This document shows, in pieces, positions 7,315 through 16,601 of a stretch of 20,612 nucleotides of DNA. Location: NCBI GenBank assembly GCA_002422045.1, contig DITG01000002.1:1-20612 (forward strand), read 5' to 3'. The first letter of the stretch is position 1. Every line of letters begins with the position of its first letter. The stretch comes from Acholeplasmataceae bacterium UBA6190. Its GTDB lineage: Bacteria > Bacillota_I > Bacilli_A > Acholeplasmatales > Acholeplasmataceae. The position numbers and the translations under genes were made by a program. The notes beneath the pieces are model-generated. The model worked only from the letters and a program-made list of their open reading frames with translations. It was not told the origin of the DNA and did no database searches.

Positions 7315-8688
7315 TTATGTCGCTGGAACAAAGTCGAGTACATCAATCGCAGTCTGGATGTATGGAACTTCCATATAGATCTCCCAAATCATGCCAGAGA
7401 GATAGTTTTCAATCATCAGTACAGCAATGCCCTTGTCAATTCCGATGATATCTGGAGCAAACCATCCATTGGTCGAATACGATAAATTGTAAGCACCTTT
7501 AAAGCCATAGATGCTCCAGAAACGATCAAATGTCTTATAGTGTTCAGCGGCAGCGATCGCTTGTTCTGGTCTAAATACTATCGAACCGATAGCACCATAC
7601 GCAGGTACAGTACCATCCACGACATGGGCATTCCCTGCCGATGGCGCACTGCCATAAGGTCCGACATAGCCTGTTGGACCATCGGATGCTGACATGCCCC
7701 ATGAGTTTTCATGGATGCCGATGAATCGTGATGTCTGTGTTTTCGCATAGGCAATCGCTGCATCGACCGCATTGACTGAGTTGGTGAACCAGTTGAATCC
7801 GGTTTGATCGTTATAAGACTTGAAGTCAAACCAAGAATGTGAATACTGATAGGTGAATAAAGATCCTGTCCAGGTCAGATAGAAACTGCCGTAATTTTCA
7901 GTTGATGATGCCTTATCAGATAAGAACTTCATGAGTTGATAAGCACCTTTCCCGACAGCATAATCAGGACTTCCAGCTGCAAGCACATAGATCATCAGTT
8001 GTTCGCCATACATATCCCAATACCCTTGGAAGCCGACTTCTGGCTTATAACTCATATAGAATTTATTCGAAATGGGGTCAAAATACCAATTCCATTCCAT
8101 TTCTTCGTATAACTGATAAGCCAGATCCTGTACTCTGCCACCGAAAAAGCGTCCGGCAACGAGCGCACCATTGATCATGATGGCCGAATCGATGATGGAT
8201 ACTTCAGAATTCCAGACTCTCACCCCTGAATTCATATCCAGAAAATGATACCAGAATCCGTGTGTTCTTTCCAGATTCTGCATGGTCACCAATGTACGAT
8301 AAGCTCTTTCTTCGCCTTCGGCTCTGGTGATCCATCCGGCTTCGACACCAATTGGAATCGCTGTTAATCCGTATCCGACAGATGCGATTGATGAAACACT
8401 ACCAGGATTTCCTGTCACGGTGTTGAACCGGTCAGGAATCAATCCATAACCTGGTGATGATGTATTCTGATTGGCAAGATCCCAGAAAAAGTTAAATCCC
8501 AGTTCCAGTTCGTCCATGATGACCTGACTGACGCCTTCTCTGACATTGTCCCTATACACTTTCGTGTTGATCGGTGTTTCTGTGTCAACGGGTATACTCG
8601 GTATTTCCGTTTCACTTTCACAACCAAACAGTAGGAATGTGAAGCTCAGTACCAAGATGAAAAGCCAAATTCTTTTGAAATGTTTCAT
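7315..8688 (-). CDS. Surface lipoprotein, PF10091/GH144-like endo-beta-1,2-glucanase candidate
   Basis: A 457-residue protein with a lipoprotein signal: a hydrophobic stretch after KHFKR, then LLFGC with Cys23 as the lipidated residue, then a polar spacer. The mature part matches the PF10091 glycoamylase fold: FNFFWDLANQ (about 65-74), EVSIIDSA (162-169), WDMYGEQLMIYV (224-235), SLFTYQYSHSWFD, WGMSASDGPTGY, and HVVDGTVPAYGAIGSI. Acidic residues Glu162, Asp167, Asp225 and Glu229 are shared with the cytoplasmic paralogue at 6005-7213. Characterised GH144 members cut beta-1,2-glucan or release sophorose, so this enzyme would trim polymer at the outer face of the membrane for the importers encoded just upstream. 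It starts two bases after the permease stop, with AGGAG upstream, and ends the importer operon. Linkage specificity is inferred, not demonstrated. Confidence 0.82.
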   Translation of the reverse strand: MKHFKRIWLFILVLSFTFLLFGCESETEIPSIPVDTETPINTKVYRDNVREGVSQVIMDELELGFNFFWDLANQNTSSPGYGLIPDRFNTVTGNPGSVSSIASVGYGLTAIPIGVEAGWITRAEGEERAYRTLVTMQNLERTHGFWYHFLDMNSGVRVWNSEVSIIDSAIMINGALVAGRFFGGRVQDLAYQLYEEMEWNWYFDPISNKFYMSYKPEVGFQGYWDMYGEQLMIYVLAAGSPDYAVGKGAYQLMKFLSDKASSTENYGSFYLTWTGSLFTYQYSHSWFDFKSYNDQTGFNWFTNSVNAVDAAIAYAKTQTSRFIGIHENSWGMSASDGPTGYVGPYGSAPSAGNAHVVDGTVPAYGAIGSIVFRPEQAIAAAEHYKTFDRFWSIYGFKGAYNLSYSTNGWFAPDIIGIDKGIAVLMIENYLSGMIWEIYMEVPYIQTAIDVLDFVPAT

Positions 8689-8690
8689 GT

Positions 8691-9620
8691 TTATTCTCCT
8701 GTGACACCTGTTTTTTCAACGCCTTCTACAAACCAACGTTGAATGGTGAAGTAGACGATGACCATGGGTGAGATGATCAATAGGGTTGCTGCAAGTCTGA
8801 CGCCCTCATTGATTCTTAACGATTGGTCAGAAGGATATAACTGTGTATATTCAGAAACGAAACTTGCGAGTCTGAGTTGCAGATTCGGATAGGCTGACCC
8901 TAAGAACAGTGATGTGATGTAGGTTTCATTCCAATACCAGACCAATCCGAAGAGAAATGCCGTGATGAAGGCAGGCACTGCAAGCGGGACTGCAATCTTG
9001 AAGAAAATGTAATAAGGACCCGCACCATCAATTTCTGCTGCTTCGTTGATGCTTTGTGGAATCATCCGGAAAAACTGATAGAAAATCAGGATGAAGATGG
9101 CACTGTTCAGTCCTTGACCGAAAAGTGCTGGTAAGATGATGGATAAAGGACTTTCGAGTAACTTGAATTCAAAGAACATGACATAACGTGGAATCATGTA
9201 AACCTGAACAGGGATGACAAATGTCATGAGGACCAAGACCAATAATAATTTCTTGAATTTGAAGTTGAATTTGGCAAATCCGTAGCCGATCAGTGCGGTG
9301 ACCATCGTTTGGATGAGTGCCGGGAGCAAGGTCACAACAAAACTGCCAAACAAGGTCGGGAAGAACTTAAGGACTCTGAATGCGCGTTGGAAGTTTCCGA
9401 AATAAAACTCTGTCGGAACCCAGTTGACCATCGGATTAATCAGATCACTTTGGCTCTTGAACGCGTTGGATACCATGTAAATCAGCGGATAGACATAGAG
9501 GAAACCAATCGAAATGAGGAGCGCATAAATCATAATCTTCGATAACATCGAATCTGAGACATGATTCCCGTAAATGAATTTTCTAACCTTTTTCATGAAA
9601 AGGGTGCGTTTGCCGTTCAT
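8691..9620 (-). CDS. Sugar ABC transporter permease, MalG/AraQ type (second pair)
   Basis: A 309-residue inner-membrane permease with six predicted membrane segments and the cytoplasmic EAA loop INEAAEIDGAGPYYIFFKIAVP near residue 191, which docks on the transporter ATPase. The MalG-type C-terminus (FTIQRWFVEGVEKTGVTGE) is intact. I start it at the ATG at 9620, which overlaps the stop of the partner permease (ATGA) and follows GGGGGAAG. A longer reading from 9710 only adds an unrelated Arg/His-rich stretch out of frame with the partner gene. It pairs with the permease at 9617-10504. No ATPase gene is present. Confidence 0.92.
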   Translation of the reverse strand: MNGKRTLFMKKVRKFIYGNHVSDSMLSKIMIYALLISIGFLYVYPLIYMVSNAFKSQSDLINPMVNWVPTEFYFGNFQRAFRVLKFFPTLFGSFVVTLLPALIQTMVTALIGYGFAKFNFKFKKLLLVLVLMTFVIPVQVYMIPRYVMFFEFKLLESPLSIILPALFGQGLNSAIFILIFYQFFRMIPQSINEAAEIDGAGPYYIFFKIAVPLAVPAFITAFLFGLVWYWNETYITSLFLGSAYPNLQLRLASFVSEYTQLYPSDQSLRINEGVRLAATLLIISPMVIVYFTIQRWFVEGVEKTGVTGE

Positions 9621-10504
9621 CGCTTCTTCCCCCTTTCCATCTGTTGTTTCGGAATGAACAAGAGGGCAACGATGCCGATCATGATCATCACGACAATGAA
9701 ATAGACCCAAGCCATGGCGGATGCCATGCCATATCCGGTGTTGATGTTGAACATATTGCTCTTGATCTGGACAATGACAGGATTTTCAGAGAATGTCGAT
9801 AACAAGACGATGGTATAGATGATGTTGACAAACACAAGGTTGGACAAACTTGGCAATGTGATTTTCCAAAATGATTCCCAAGGACCTGCGCCATCAACAC
9901 GTGCCGCTTCATAGATCTGACGGTCAACTTTGGTCAATCCCGCCAAGAAAATCAGAATTTGAACACCTGAGAACCAGAAAATGATGATGATTTCAGAAAA
10001 TACGCTGATGATTGGACCGGATAGACCCGGTGACAGTGTGTTCTGTAGAATCGAGATGAATCCGTAACTTTCAAAAATATTGGCGCCTCCTGCCCCCTGG
10101 CTGATCAGTTCATTGATGACAGGACCGCTGGAAATAATGACCGGGAGAAAGAAAATCGAACGGAATGCACCTCTGCCTTTGATGGGCATGTTGAGAAGCA
10201 CTGCAATCAAGACTGAAAAGACGATGATGATCGGCACTTGAAAGACGATTTCTCTTAAGAATGCGAGTAGGGCTTCGATGAAAGCAAACCCTTCTTCGAT
10301 TTCAAAGATCTTTCTGAAGTTTTCAAACCAGTGGAATTGAATGTCAATGCCACTGCCTAAGATTCTGACATTGGATAAGCTATAAATGATCGATGAGATG
10401 AAGGGATAAAACATGAAGACGATAAATCCGATCAACCAGATCCCGATGAATGAATAGCCAATTAAGTTTTCTCTGAGCACACGACTGATAGGTTTCTTTT
10501 TCAT
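9617..10504 (-). CDS. Sugar ABC transporter permease, MalF/UgpA type (second pair)
   Basis: A 295-residue membrane protein with about six hydrophobic segments, the first at about residues 15-40. The EAA loop IYEAARVDGAGPWESFWKIT begins near residue 197. The family-typical GRGAFRSIFFLPVIIS stands at about 110-125. AGGAGG lies five bases before the ATG at 10504, nine bases after the DUF5696-like stop. It forms a heterodimeric channel with the permease that follows. The solute-binding protein serving this pair is not certain: either the partial one at 19639-20612 or the fusion protein at 16594-19563. Confidence 0.92.
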   Translation of the reverse strand: MKKKPISRVLRENLIGYSFIGIWLIGFIVFMFYPFISSIIYSLSNVRILGSGIDIQFHWFENFRKIFEIEEGFAFIEALLAFLREIVFQVPIIIVFSVLIAVLLNMPIKGRGAFRSIFFLPVIISSGPVINELISQGAGGANIFESYGFISILQNTLSPGLSGPIISVFSEIIIIFWFSGVQILIFLAGLTKVDRQIYEAARVDGAGPWESFWKITLPSLSNLVFVNIIYTIVLLSTFSENPVIVQIKSNMFNINTGYGMASAMAWVYFIVVMIMIGIVALLFIPKQQMERGKKR

Positions 10505-10513
10505 ATGCTCCTC

Positions 10514-12739
10514 CTACAAGAATACATGATAACTCTTCGGCAATATCGTGACGCCGGAGACTGTCATGGATTGATTTCGATAATTGACTGCGATACGGAT
10601 ACCGTTGGCATAGGTGACAACGACCAACCCACTGGCCAGCACTTCGCGTGCTTCAATGGTTTGTCCGACGACATGGGAGAGTGCACCATCGACAAAGTGA
10701 TAATAGGTATCAATGAGTGGCGCGATATCGTCATAACGTGAGGAATAAATGGATTCCAGACCGGTTTTTTGAAGATACTTAGACGACTTTTCAGTCACGA
10801 CAAAAGACGGGTAGACACCAAAGTCAATCAGTCTGAGGAGTTCATCTCTGGCATAGGGATAGAAATTCGCATAAGGTCCGAAGAGTGTCATGTTACCGGA
10901 TAAGACAATCGACATGAAGGGAACCGTATCATCAAAGATGACATATTGTGAGGAATACATCGGGAAATCGAAGAAATGATCCATCGAACCCCATAGGTAG
11001 GCATTCGCTTCCTTGAGTGCGATCTTGAAATTGGTCAGGGATAGCATTGCTTCCAGACGCATCGTTAGGTCGGTTAGGTTATGACCGTTTTCGAAATCGT
11101 CATAAAGCAATCCGCCCATCGATTCCATGGCAAGACCGGTGATTGGATATCTGCCGAGTTTGTCAACGTTTCTATGAAAGACAGACTCCATCTTCTCATG
11201 TTCAAGCAAGTATTTCTGATCGGTACCTGAATCGTATCTGTAGAGTTGTGTGTTGATCTTCTTGGCGAGATCAAAATATTGATTATACCCTGAAGAACGG
11301 TTGGATGCCTTCATGACTTCAGCTTCGACAAAGAGTTCGGTCGCGCTCTCACTTAATCTTTCAAGATCTTTTTGTGAACCGAGGCTCGCTGCAAACCGTT
11401 CATACTTCGGTGCTGACCATGTCACACCACTTGAGGTAAACCCTCTGTAGGTTGCAATGATATGATCGATACCCTTGCCATTTAAGTCCTTGATCATGCC
11501 TTCAAAGTCGCTCAGTTTCGTCATCACGACAGATTGTGGGAATAGGAGACCTTCTTTTTTCTCAATGCCGATGGTATCCAGTCTGAGCGGTACGCTTGAA
11601 AGCGTATCAACACCGGATAATGTAGATTCAAGGTCGCTTCGATACGATTTTGCCATGCCGACATAGTTGGCATCTTCATCTTCTAAAAGTGCATACTTGA
11701 TTTCGATATCAAATTCGTTACGGTTTTGTTGTAACAAACTGATCGTATTTCCAATCTTATCGATCGGTTGGCTATAGGTAGTTCGGTAATTGAATTGTGC
11801 GAAAACAGTGGAAAAACCTCTAGAATTCGAAGGAAACAGGACATAAAGCATCCCGTAAGGCGCACCTTTTTGAATGTTTGCGAACACAGCATTCTGGTCA
11901 ACACCATGGACAAAGCCAAAGACAGGCGCATAAATCTTCGTGCCTGTGGAAACGAAGTTATTCAAGTTCGCTTGCGTGTTGAACCCGATATTCCGGTCAT
12001 AGATCGATTTTTCATAATTGGTATCAATCAAAGGATTTGTGACCTTGTAATCGATGGTTGCGCCAATACCGTCCGGTAAAAAGATATATCCTGGCGTATT
12101 GTTTTCCAAAACTGCTCCGAAATACGGATAAATCCGAATCGATTTCAATTTGAAATCAGCACCCTCGATGATCTCATCGTTTGGAACGGATACGGTGATA
12201 TGATCTTCACCAAATATGACATAAAGACCCATCGTGATCTTAGATTTTCCAAAGGTGATCGTCGAATGGAATCCGTGCTCGATCAATTCAAAATCGTGGG
12301 TTGTACCTGTTGTGAACATCGAATCTTCATCGGTTGCGAAACTTGGATTTTTCGTATTGTAAAATTCAATGAAAACTGCACTCTTCAATCTGTTCTTGAA
12401 AGCATTCGATAAGCCTGGAACATCATAATTGACTGAAGATGACCAGAGATATCCATTATCGTTTTCCACTTGGAATGACAAACTGGATTGTTCGACATAG
12501 GCAACACCACCAGGAATGGTGATGGCAACAGCGTCAGCAAACGGATCTTGGAATGAGGTTGCGATTGCACTTGATTTCTGATGCGTATAGCGATTGGAAT
12601 CGACAAAAGGACTGATCGTATCAAATCCTGGAATCGGAGTTTCCGAGAGTTCTCCGACCATCGCTTCGACGATGAATGCACCAATCCCAAACACAATAAG
12701 GACAAGAATCATCACTTTTTTCAAGATGAGTTTATACAC
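10514..12739 (-). CDS. DUF5696-like membrane-anchored extracellular protein
   Basis: A 741-residue protein with a short basic N-terminus and one membrane segment (about 7-27) that probably anchors it with the rest outside. No cysteine or lipobox is visible. The N-terminal half is rich in beta strands. The motif GYIFLPDGIGATIDY (about 219-233) resembles the DUF5696 family found beside sugar ABC importers of Paenibacillus and related bacteria. From about residue 390 the pattern VVMTKLSDFEGMIKDL / DHIIATYRGF / YERFAASLG / LFVEAEVM suggests a TIM-barrel, as in glycoside hydrolases, but I cannot name catalytic residues. It starts with GTG, overlapping the previous stop by eight bases. It is placed between the two permease pairs and is probably cotranscribed with them. 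Function is unknown; surface glucan binding or hydrolysis is a guess. Confidence 0.75.
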   Translation of the reverse strand: MYKLILKKVMILVLIVFGIGAFIVEAMVGELSETPIPGFDTISPFVDSNRYTHQKSSAIATSFQDPFADAVAITIPGGVAYVEQSSLSFQVENDNGYLWSSSVNYDVPGLSNAFKNRLKSAVFIEFYNTKNPSFATDEDSMFTTGTTHDFELIEHGFHSTITFGKSKITMGLYVIFGEDHITVSVPNDEIIEGADFKLKSIRIYPYFGAVLENNTPGYIFLPDGIGATIDYKVTNPLIDTNYEKSIYDRNIGFNTQANLNNFVSTGTKIYAPVFGFVHGVDQNAVFANIQKGAPYGMLYVLFPSNSRGFSTVFAQFNYRTTYSQPIDKIGNTISLLQQNRNEFDIEIKYALLEDEDANYVGMAKSYRSDLESTLSGVDTLSSVPLRLDTIGIEKKEGLLFPQSVVMTKLSDFEGMIKDLNGKGIDHIIATYRGFTSSGVTWSAPKYERFAASLGSQKDLERLSESATELFVEAEVMKASNRSSGYNQYFDLAKKINTQLYRYDSGTDQKYLLEHEKMESVFHRNVDKLGRYPITGLAMESMGGLLYDDFENGHNLTDLTMRLEAMLSLTNFKIALKEANAYLWGSMDHFFDFPMYSSQYVIFDDTVPFMSIVLSGNMTLFGPYANFYPYARDELLRLIDFGVYPSFVVTEKSSKYLQKTGLESIYSSRYDDIAPLIDTYYHFVDGALSHVVGQTIEAREVLASGLVVVTYANGIRIAVNYRNQSMTVSGVTILPKSYHVFL

Positions 12740-14753
12740 GATAAATCACCTCCTTGATGACAGAAAGCACAAATTCGATCAACTGGCCCATGAATGAATA
12801 AATGAGTAAGCCGATCAGAACCAAAATGAACATACCAAAGATGATGATGAGGATGTTTTTAATGGTTTCTAAGAATGTATAGTTATGAATACCCTTAATC
12901 GACAACACAATCAGTAACAATGTCCATAAGAATATAATCTGATGATAGAAATCAAAGATGAACGCTTCATTGTAGGTCAAGAAATGGGATAAGAAGGTCA
13001 TCGGCAGTGTGAAGATGATGAAAGGAATCAGGACATAAGATGTCGCAATGAAGACATCTTTCAATCTGCCTTCACCATCGTTTAAGGTTGAAACCAGATA
13101 ATTCACCAAGACATAGAGGAAGAATCCTGCAATGACGATGACGAGTTCAATTAAAAGACTATTGGGATTAGGGTTTCGGAATAAGAACCCTGTGGCATAC
13201 GTATTGATCAGATAAACCAAGACAAAGAGTCCAAAGACTATGAATCCGGATTTCACACTTGCCCGGTTATACCGTTTGATATCAAAAAACATATCGAAAG
13301 GCTGTTTGATGGCATGGAGCGACAACGTGACTTCCTTGACGAGTTTCTTGTCCAGAATGCCTTGTTTCCATGTGATGTAGGACGCATGCAAGGATGATTT
13401 GACAAAGACTTTCTTGCCGATGGCATAGACAATCCATAAGATAATCAGTGCAAGCATCCAAGTGGATAGGTTTTGTTGTAGTTGAACGTTTCTGATTTCC
13501 CAGAACGCATCCGAATACCCTTGATAATCTCTGGCGTCAAAGAATTCAGAAAGTGCCGATTCAAAATCACCTTGCTTGAGGAGTGCAGATCCTAACGCGG
13601 AATGGGCAAGCGCAAATGATGTGTTCTGTCTGATGATTTCTTCCCATAAAGGTTTGGATTCCATGTATCTGCCATCATTGTAAAGCGTGACCGCCTGATG
13701 GACCAAATCGACAAAGACTGTGCGCTGATACACATGAATCGCATTGTATCCTCTGTCTAAGATATAGAGATTCCCGAGTTCATCGGTAGCAATCCCCTTA
13801 GGCGTATTGGATAAACCAAGGGATTTGGTTTGACTAGTATCTTTGGTATTGAAGAAAAACAAGAGATTTCCGTTTTCATCGTATTCGAAAACGTCTCCGT
13901 TTTCTGAAACGAGATAAATATAGTTTTCATGATTCATCCAGATATCCGATAACTGTGAAGTGGGATAACTGGTGTTTTGAGACAATGTGTTGATACCAGA
14001 AATATTTAATCGCTTGAAGGTTTCTCTGACATTGACATTGGTCGTGAGGATCGAGCCTTTGAGTCCGAGTGCGACATTGGTCGGAGAAGCCGGTAAGCTT
14101 GAAGCCAGTTCAGAATCACGAACAAAGAGATTATAAAGGATTCTTCTTAAGGTGAGTGCGACGGTATTGATCCCCAAATAGCCGACAAACTCACCGGCAT
14201 AATTGACTTGTATGATCCCTGAAGTGGAACCTTCACCCACGATATAGATACTATCGGATGAATCGACAACGACTTTGGTAGGTACAAAATCGTTCTTCTG
14301 TCCGAAGATCGGCGATGTGGGTTTTTCAATGGTTTGAACAATCGAATCATCAGCAAGATCGATCTTGAAGACTTTCTTTGCTGCTTTATCAGCCACATAC
14401 ATGAAGCCTTCCTTGACAAAGACGCCTGTGGGTTGCTGGAATTCAGGGCTTTCGACCGTATCCAATAAAGTACCTTCTAAACTTGACATCACAATCCGCT
14501 TGTTGCCGGTGTCTGCGATATAGAAGATATCACCCAAGACAAAGAGATCTTCAGGATTCTTAAGTCCAAGCGAACTTCCGAAATTACCAACCGGAATGTA
14601 AGCAGACTGTGTCGGCACATAACGACCTTCAGCATTCAAGGTATAGGTCTGGTACGGAACACCATAGGTTGCCTGATTGGATGCCTGTGCATTGAATTGA
14701 ACAGGTACACTCATAAGCATCAGGAAGAGTACAAACATGACGAGTTTCTTCAT
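12732..14753 (-). CDS. NHL-repeat / TPR / Yip1-domain membrane protein
   Basis: A 673-residue composite protein. Residues 1-25 form a signal peptide with a likely cut after NAQA. Residues about 40-345 hold repeats of the NHL beta-propeller kind (LKNPEDLFVLGDIFYIADTG; FQQPTGVFVKEGFMYVADKA; GIATDELGNLYILDRGYNAI). Residues about 355-415 form a TPR-like pair (YNDGRYMESKPLWEEII; GSALLKQGDFESALSEF). A membrane segment follows at about 428-447. From about 470 the protein is a Yip1-type domain with several membrane segments, containing IKQPFDMFFDIKRYNRASVK and LVSTLNDGEGRLKDVFIATSYVL. AGGAGG lies five bases before the ATG. It sits between the first permease pair and the DUF5696-like gene. The propeller would be outside and the Yip1 part in the membrane. 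Its role is unknown: it may organise or regulate the importers. Confidence 0.82.
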   Translation of the reverse strand: MKKLVMFVLFLMLMSVPVQFNAQASNQATYGVPYQTYTLNAEGRYVPTQSAYIPVGNFGSSLGLKNPEDLFVLGDIFYIADTGNKRIVMSSLEGTLLDTVESPEFQQPTGVFVKEGFMYVADKAAKKVFKIDLADDSIVQTIEKPTSPIFGQKNDFVPTKVVVDSSDSIYIVGEGSTSGIIQVNYAGEFVGYLGINTVALTLRRILYNLFVRDSELASSLPASPTNVALGLKGSILTTNVNVRETFKRLNISGINTLSQNTSYPTSQLSDIWMNHENYIYLVSENGDVFEYDENGNLLFFFNTKDTSQTKSLGLSNTPKGIATDELGNLYILDRGYNAIHVYQRTVFVDLVHQAVTLYNDGRYMESKPLWEEIIRQNTSFALAHSALGSALLKQGDFESALSEFFDARDYQGYSDAFWEIRNVQLQQNLSTWMLALIILWIVYAIGKKVFVKSSLHASYITWKQGILDKKLVKEVTLSLHAIKQPFDMFFDIKRYNRASVKSGFIVFGLFVLVYLINTYATGFLFRNPNPNSLLIELVIVIAGFFLYVLVNYLVSTLNDGEGRLKDVFIATSYVLIPFIIFTLPMTFLSHFLTYNEAFIFDFYHQIIFLWTLLLIVLSIKGIHNYTFLETIKNILIIIFGMFILVLIGLLIYSFMGQLIEFVLSVIKEVIYRV
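12746..12755 (-). promoter_or_regulatory. Full-length Shine-Dalgarno of the GTG-started DUF5696-like gene
   Basis: AAGGAGGTGA on the minus strand, a ten-base match to the 16S rRNA 3' tail, six bases before the GTG at 12739. It lies in the end of the preceding gene and fixes the GTG as the start even though it overlaps the upstream stop (GTGTATAA). Confidence 0.8.
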
Positions 14754-14762
14754 GGCATCCTC

Positions 14763-15641
14763 CTACTTGATGCCTGAATGGACCATCGTGTTCATGACCT
14801 TCGACTGAAGGAAAATGAAGATGATCAAATTCGGCAAGAACATGATTAAAGATGCGACCGCACTCATCCCTGCACCAGCGACCACATTGGTGGATGCTGA
14901 GAGTGTCGCCATATAATAAGCAAATGTCTTCAGAGAATCTGAATTGATATAGGTTGCAGAAATATCGGCATTGTTCCAGACTGCCTGGAATGACAAAATG
15001 GCAATGGTTGCAATCGCCGGTTTGATGAGTGGAACGACAATCTTCCAGTAAATCATAAAAGGTGATGCCCCGTCAATTTTCGCGGCTTCGATGAGTTCAT
15101 TGGGGATCTGGTCGATAAATTGTTTGACCAAGAAAAGACCCACCGGAATCGCGATGACCGGAATGATGTGGACAAAGAAATTGTCGATGAATCCCAATTG
15201 CTCGATGATGATGTATCTTGGAATGATGACAGCAGTGCCGACAAACATCATCGCAAGCGTATTGATCTGACTGATGACGCCCTTGATGTGGAACTTCATC
15301 TTCGATAACGCATAACCGGTGATGGTCGATAGGAAAATCGATAGGAAGACGACAATCACGGTGATGACGATCGAATTGAAGAGATATCTAGATACGGGAA
15401 TGCCTGTTGTGGTTGCTGTATCAAAGAGTTCAATCAGGTTCACCAAGGTCGGACGTCTGACAAAGAAACGTGGTGGATATTCGATCAGTTCGTCAAAGGG
15501 TTTGAACGCATGATTGAAGATGTATAAAAGTGGCATCAGCATGAAAAGTGCAATCGGTGCGACCATCAGTAAAAAGGGAATCTGGTTCCAATTGAAACGG
15601 TCGGGATTGATTTTAATCGCTCTGAAATGTCTGTTTCTCAT
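14763..15641 (-). CDS. Sugar ABC transporter permease, MalG/AraQ type (first pair)
   Basis: A 292-residue permease with six hydrophobic segments. The EAA loop LIEAAKIDGASPFMIYWKIV lies near residue 183. The end FLQSKVMNTMVHSGIK matches the usual MalG-type tail (Q.KV..TM..SGIK). The ATG at 15641 follows GGGGGGAG and begins 12 bases after the partner stop. It works with the permease at 15654-16601 and very likely with the fused binding protein encoded first in the operon. Confidence 0.92.
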   Translation of the reverse strand: MRNRHFRAIKINPDRFNWNQIPFLLMVAPIALFMLMPLLYIFNHAFKPFDELIEYPPRFFVRRPTLVNLIELFDTATTTGIPVSRYLFNSIVITVIVVFLSIFLSTITGYALSKMKFHIKGVISQINTLAMMFVGTAVIIPRYIIIEQLGFIDNFFVHIIPVIAIPVGLFLVKQFIDQIPNELIEAAKIDGASPFMIYWKIVVPLIKPAIATIAILSFQAVWNNADISATYINSDSLKTFAYYMATLSASTNVVAGAGMSAVASLIMFLPNLIIFIFLQSKVMNTMVHSGIK

Positions 15642-15653
15642 GATTTCTCCCCC

Positions 15654-16601
15654 CTAGTCCTTTTCGCCGAACAACTTCCAAGACAACTTGGAGAAGAAAT
15701 AAATGATGAGTAATAACACCAAAGAAAGCGCTGCAGCATAGCCCATGTCATAACGGATGAATCCGTAGTCTTCAATATGGTTGACGATTAAAGAACCCGC
15801 ATAGTTGGGGGTCGGGTTCGACCCCGATAGCGATACGCCAAGCGCACCGGCACTGAAGGTTCCGACAATCGCCATGACAGCCCCGAAGAGCATCTGCGGC
15901 CTCATTGCTGGAATGGTGATGTAGATGACTTCCTGGAATCTGGAATTGAGCCCGTCGATATAGGCAGCTTCATAAAGTTCAGTCGAGACATTCAAGATCC
16001 CTGCAAGCATCGCGAGGAATCCGACACCCATGCTACCCCATAAGGCGACAATGATCATGATGGTGAAGAGATAATTCGGTGACTGCAAGAACGCAATCGG
16101 TTCGACAATCATGCCAAGTTCAAGCAAAATAAAGTTCAGATAACCTGATTCATCTCCTGCAAAGAACACTTTCCAGACAACTGTCATGGTGACCCCTGCG
16201 GTCAGAGAGGGTGAATACAAAATGATCGCAAGTACCGTTCTTAACCGGTGTGGTATTTGGGCTAAGGCCCATGCCATGACAAAGGATAAGATATATCCGC
16301 CTGGTCCGACAATCAAAGCGAAGCGAATCGTATTCGGCAATATATACTTCATGAAGACTTCATCGCTGGTGAGCAAGTAAACATAGTTTGAAAACCCGTT
16401 GAATTTCGGGAATGTGACCATGTCAAACGTCGTGAATGACAAGACAATCGCAAGCCCTACCGGAATTGCGATGAACGCTAAAAACAAGATGACATAAGGG
16501 GCAGCAAACAGATACGCTGCCTTATCATCATGCTTGAATTCTTTCTTCTCTTTGGCGATGAACGCCTGGAATCGTTTGGAGATCGAGGTTTCTTTAATCA
16601 T
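15654..16601 (-). CDS. Sugar ABC transporter permease, MalF type (first pair)
   Basis: A 315-residue permease with about six membrane segments and a long cytoplasmic N-terminus (KRFQAFIAKEKKEFKHDD). The EAA loop LYEAAYIDGLNSRFQEVIYI starts near residue 209. I use the ATG at 16601, nine bases after GGAGG, which overlaps the stop of the binding-protein gene by eight bases (ATGATTAA). A reading from 16619 would add only six residues from the overlapping frame and has no better ribosome site. Confidence 0.92.
   Translation of the reverse strand: MIKETSISKRFQAFIAKEKKEFKHDDKAAYLFAAPYVILFLAFIAIPVGLAIVLSFTTFDMVTFPKFNGFSNYVYLLTSDEVFMKYILPNTIRFALIVGPGGYILSFVMAWALAQIPHRLRTVLAIILYSPSLTAGVTMTVVWKVFFAGDESGYLNFILLELGMIVEPIAFLQSPNYLFTIMIIVALWGSMGVGFLAMLAGILNVSTELYEAAYIDGLNSRFQEVIYITIPAMRPQMLFGAVMAIVGTFSAGALGVSLSGSNPTPNYAGSLIVNHIEDYGFIRYDMGYAAALSLVLLLIIYFFSKLSWKLFGEKD

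Noticed and set aside
7256..7320. Intrinsic terminator between the lipoprotein gene and the next unit
   Set aside because: A T-run (TCTTTTTT) exists, but only four- or five-base-pair stems with poor loops precede it, and the run overlaps the -35/spacer. Read-through from the importer operon remains possible.
9309..9545. Plus-strand open frames, e.g. here and at 11475-11666, 15120-15308 and 17126-17362
   Set aside because: Each lies opposite a well-supported minus-strand gene, has no recognisable domain and no ribosome site I could find; their low-complexity composition looks like the antisense shadow of coding sequence.
4413..9620. Reading UGA as tryptophan (Mycoplasma code)
   Set aside because: Tryptophans in conserved motifs use TGG, and UGA ends genes exactly where domains end and the next gene starts (9617, 6005, 4413, 415), so the standard code applies.
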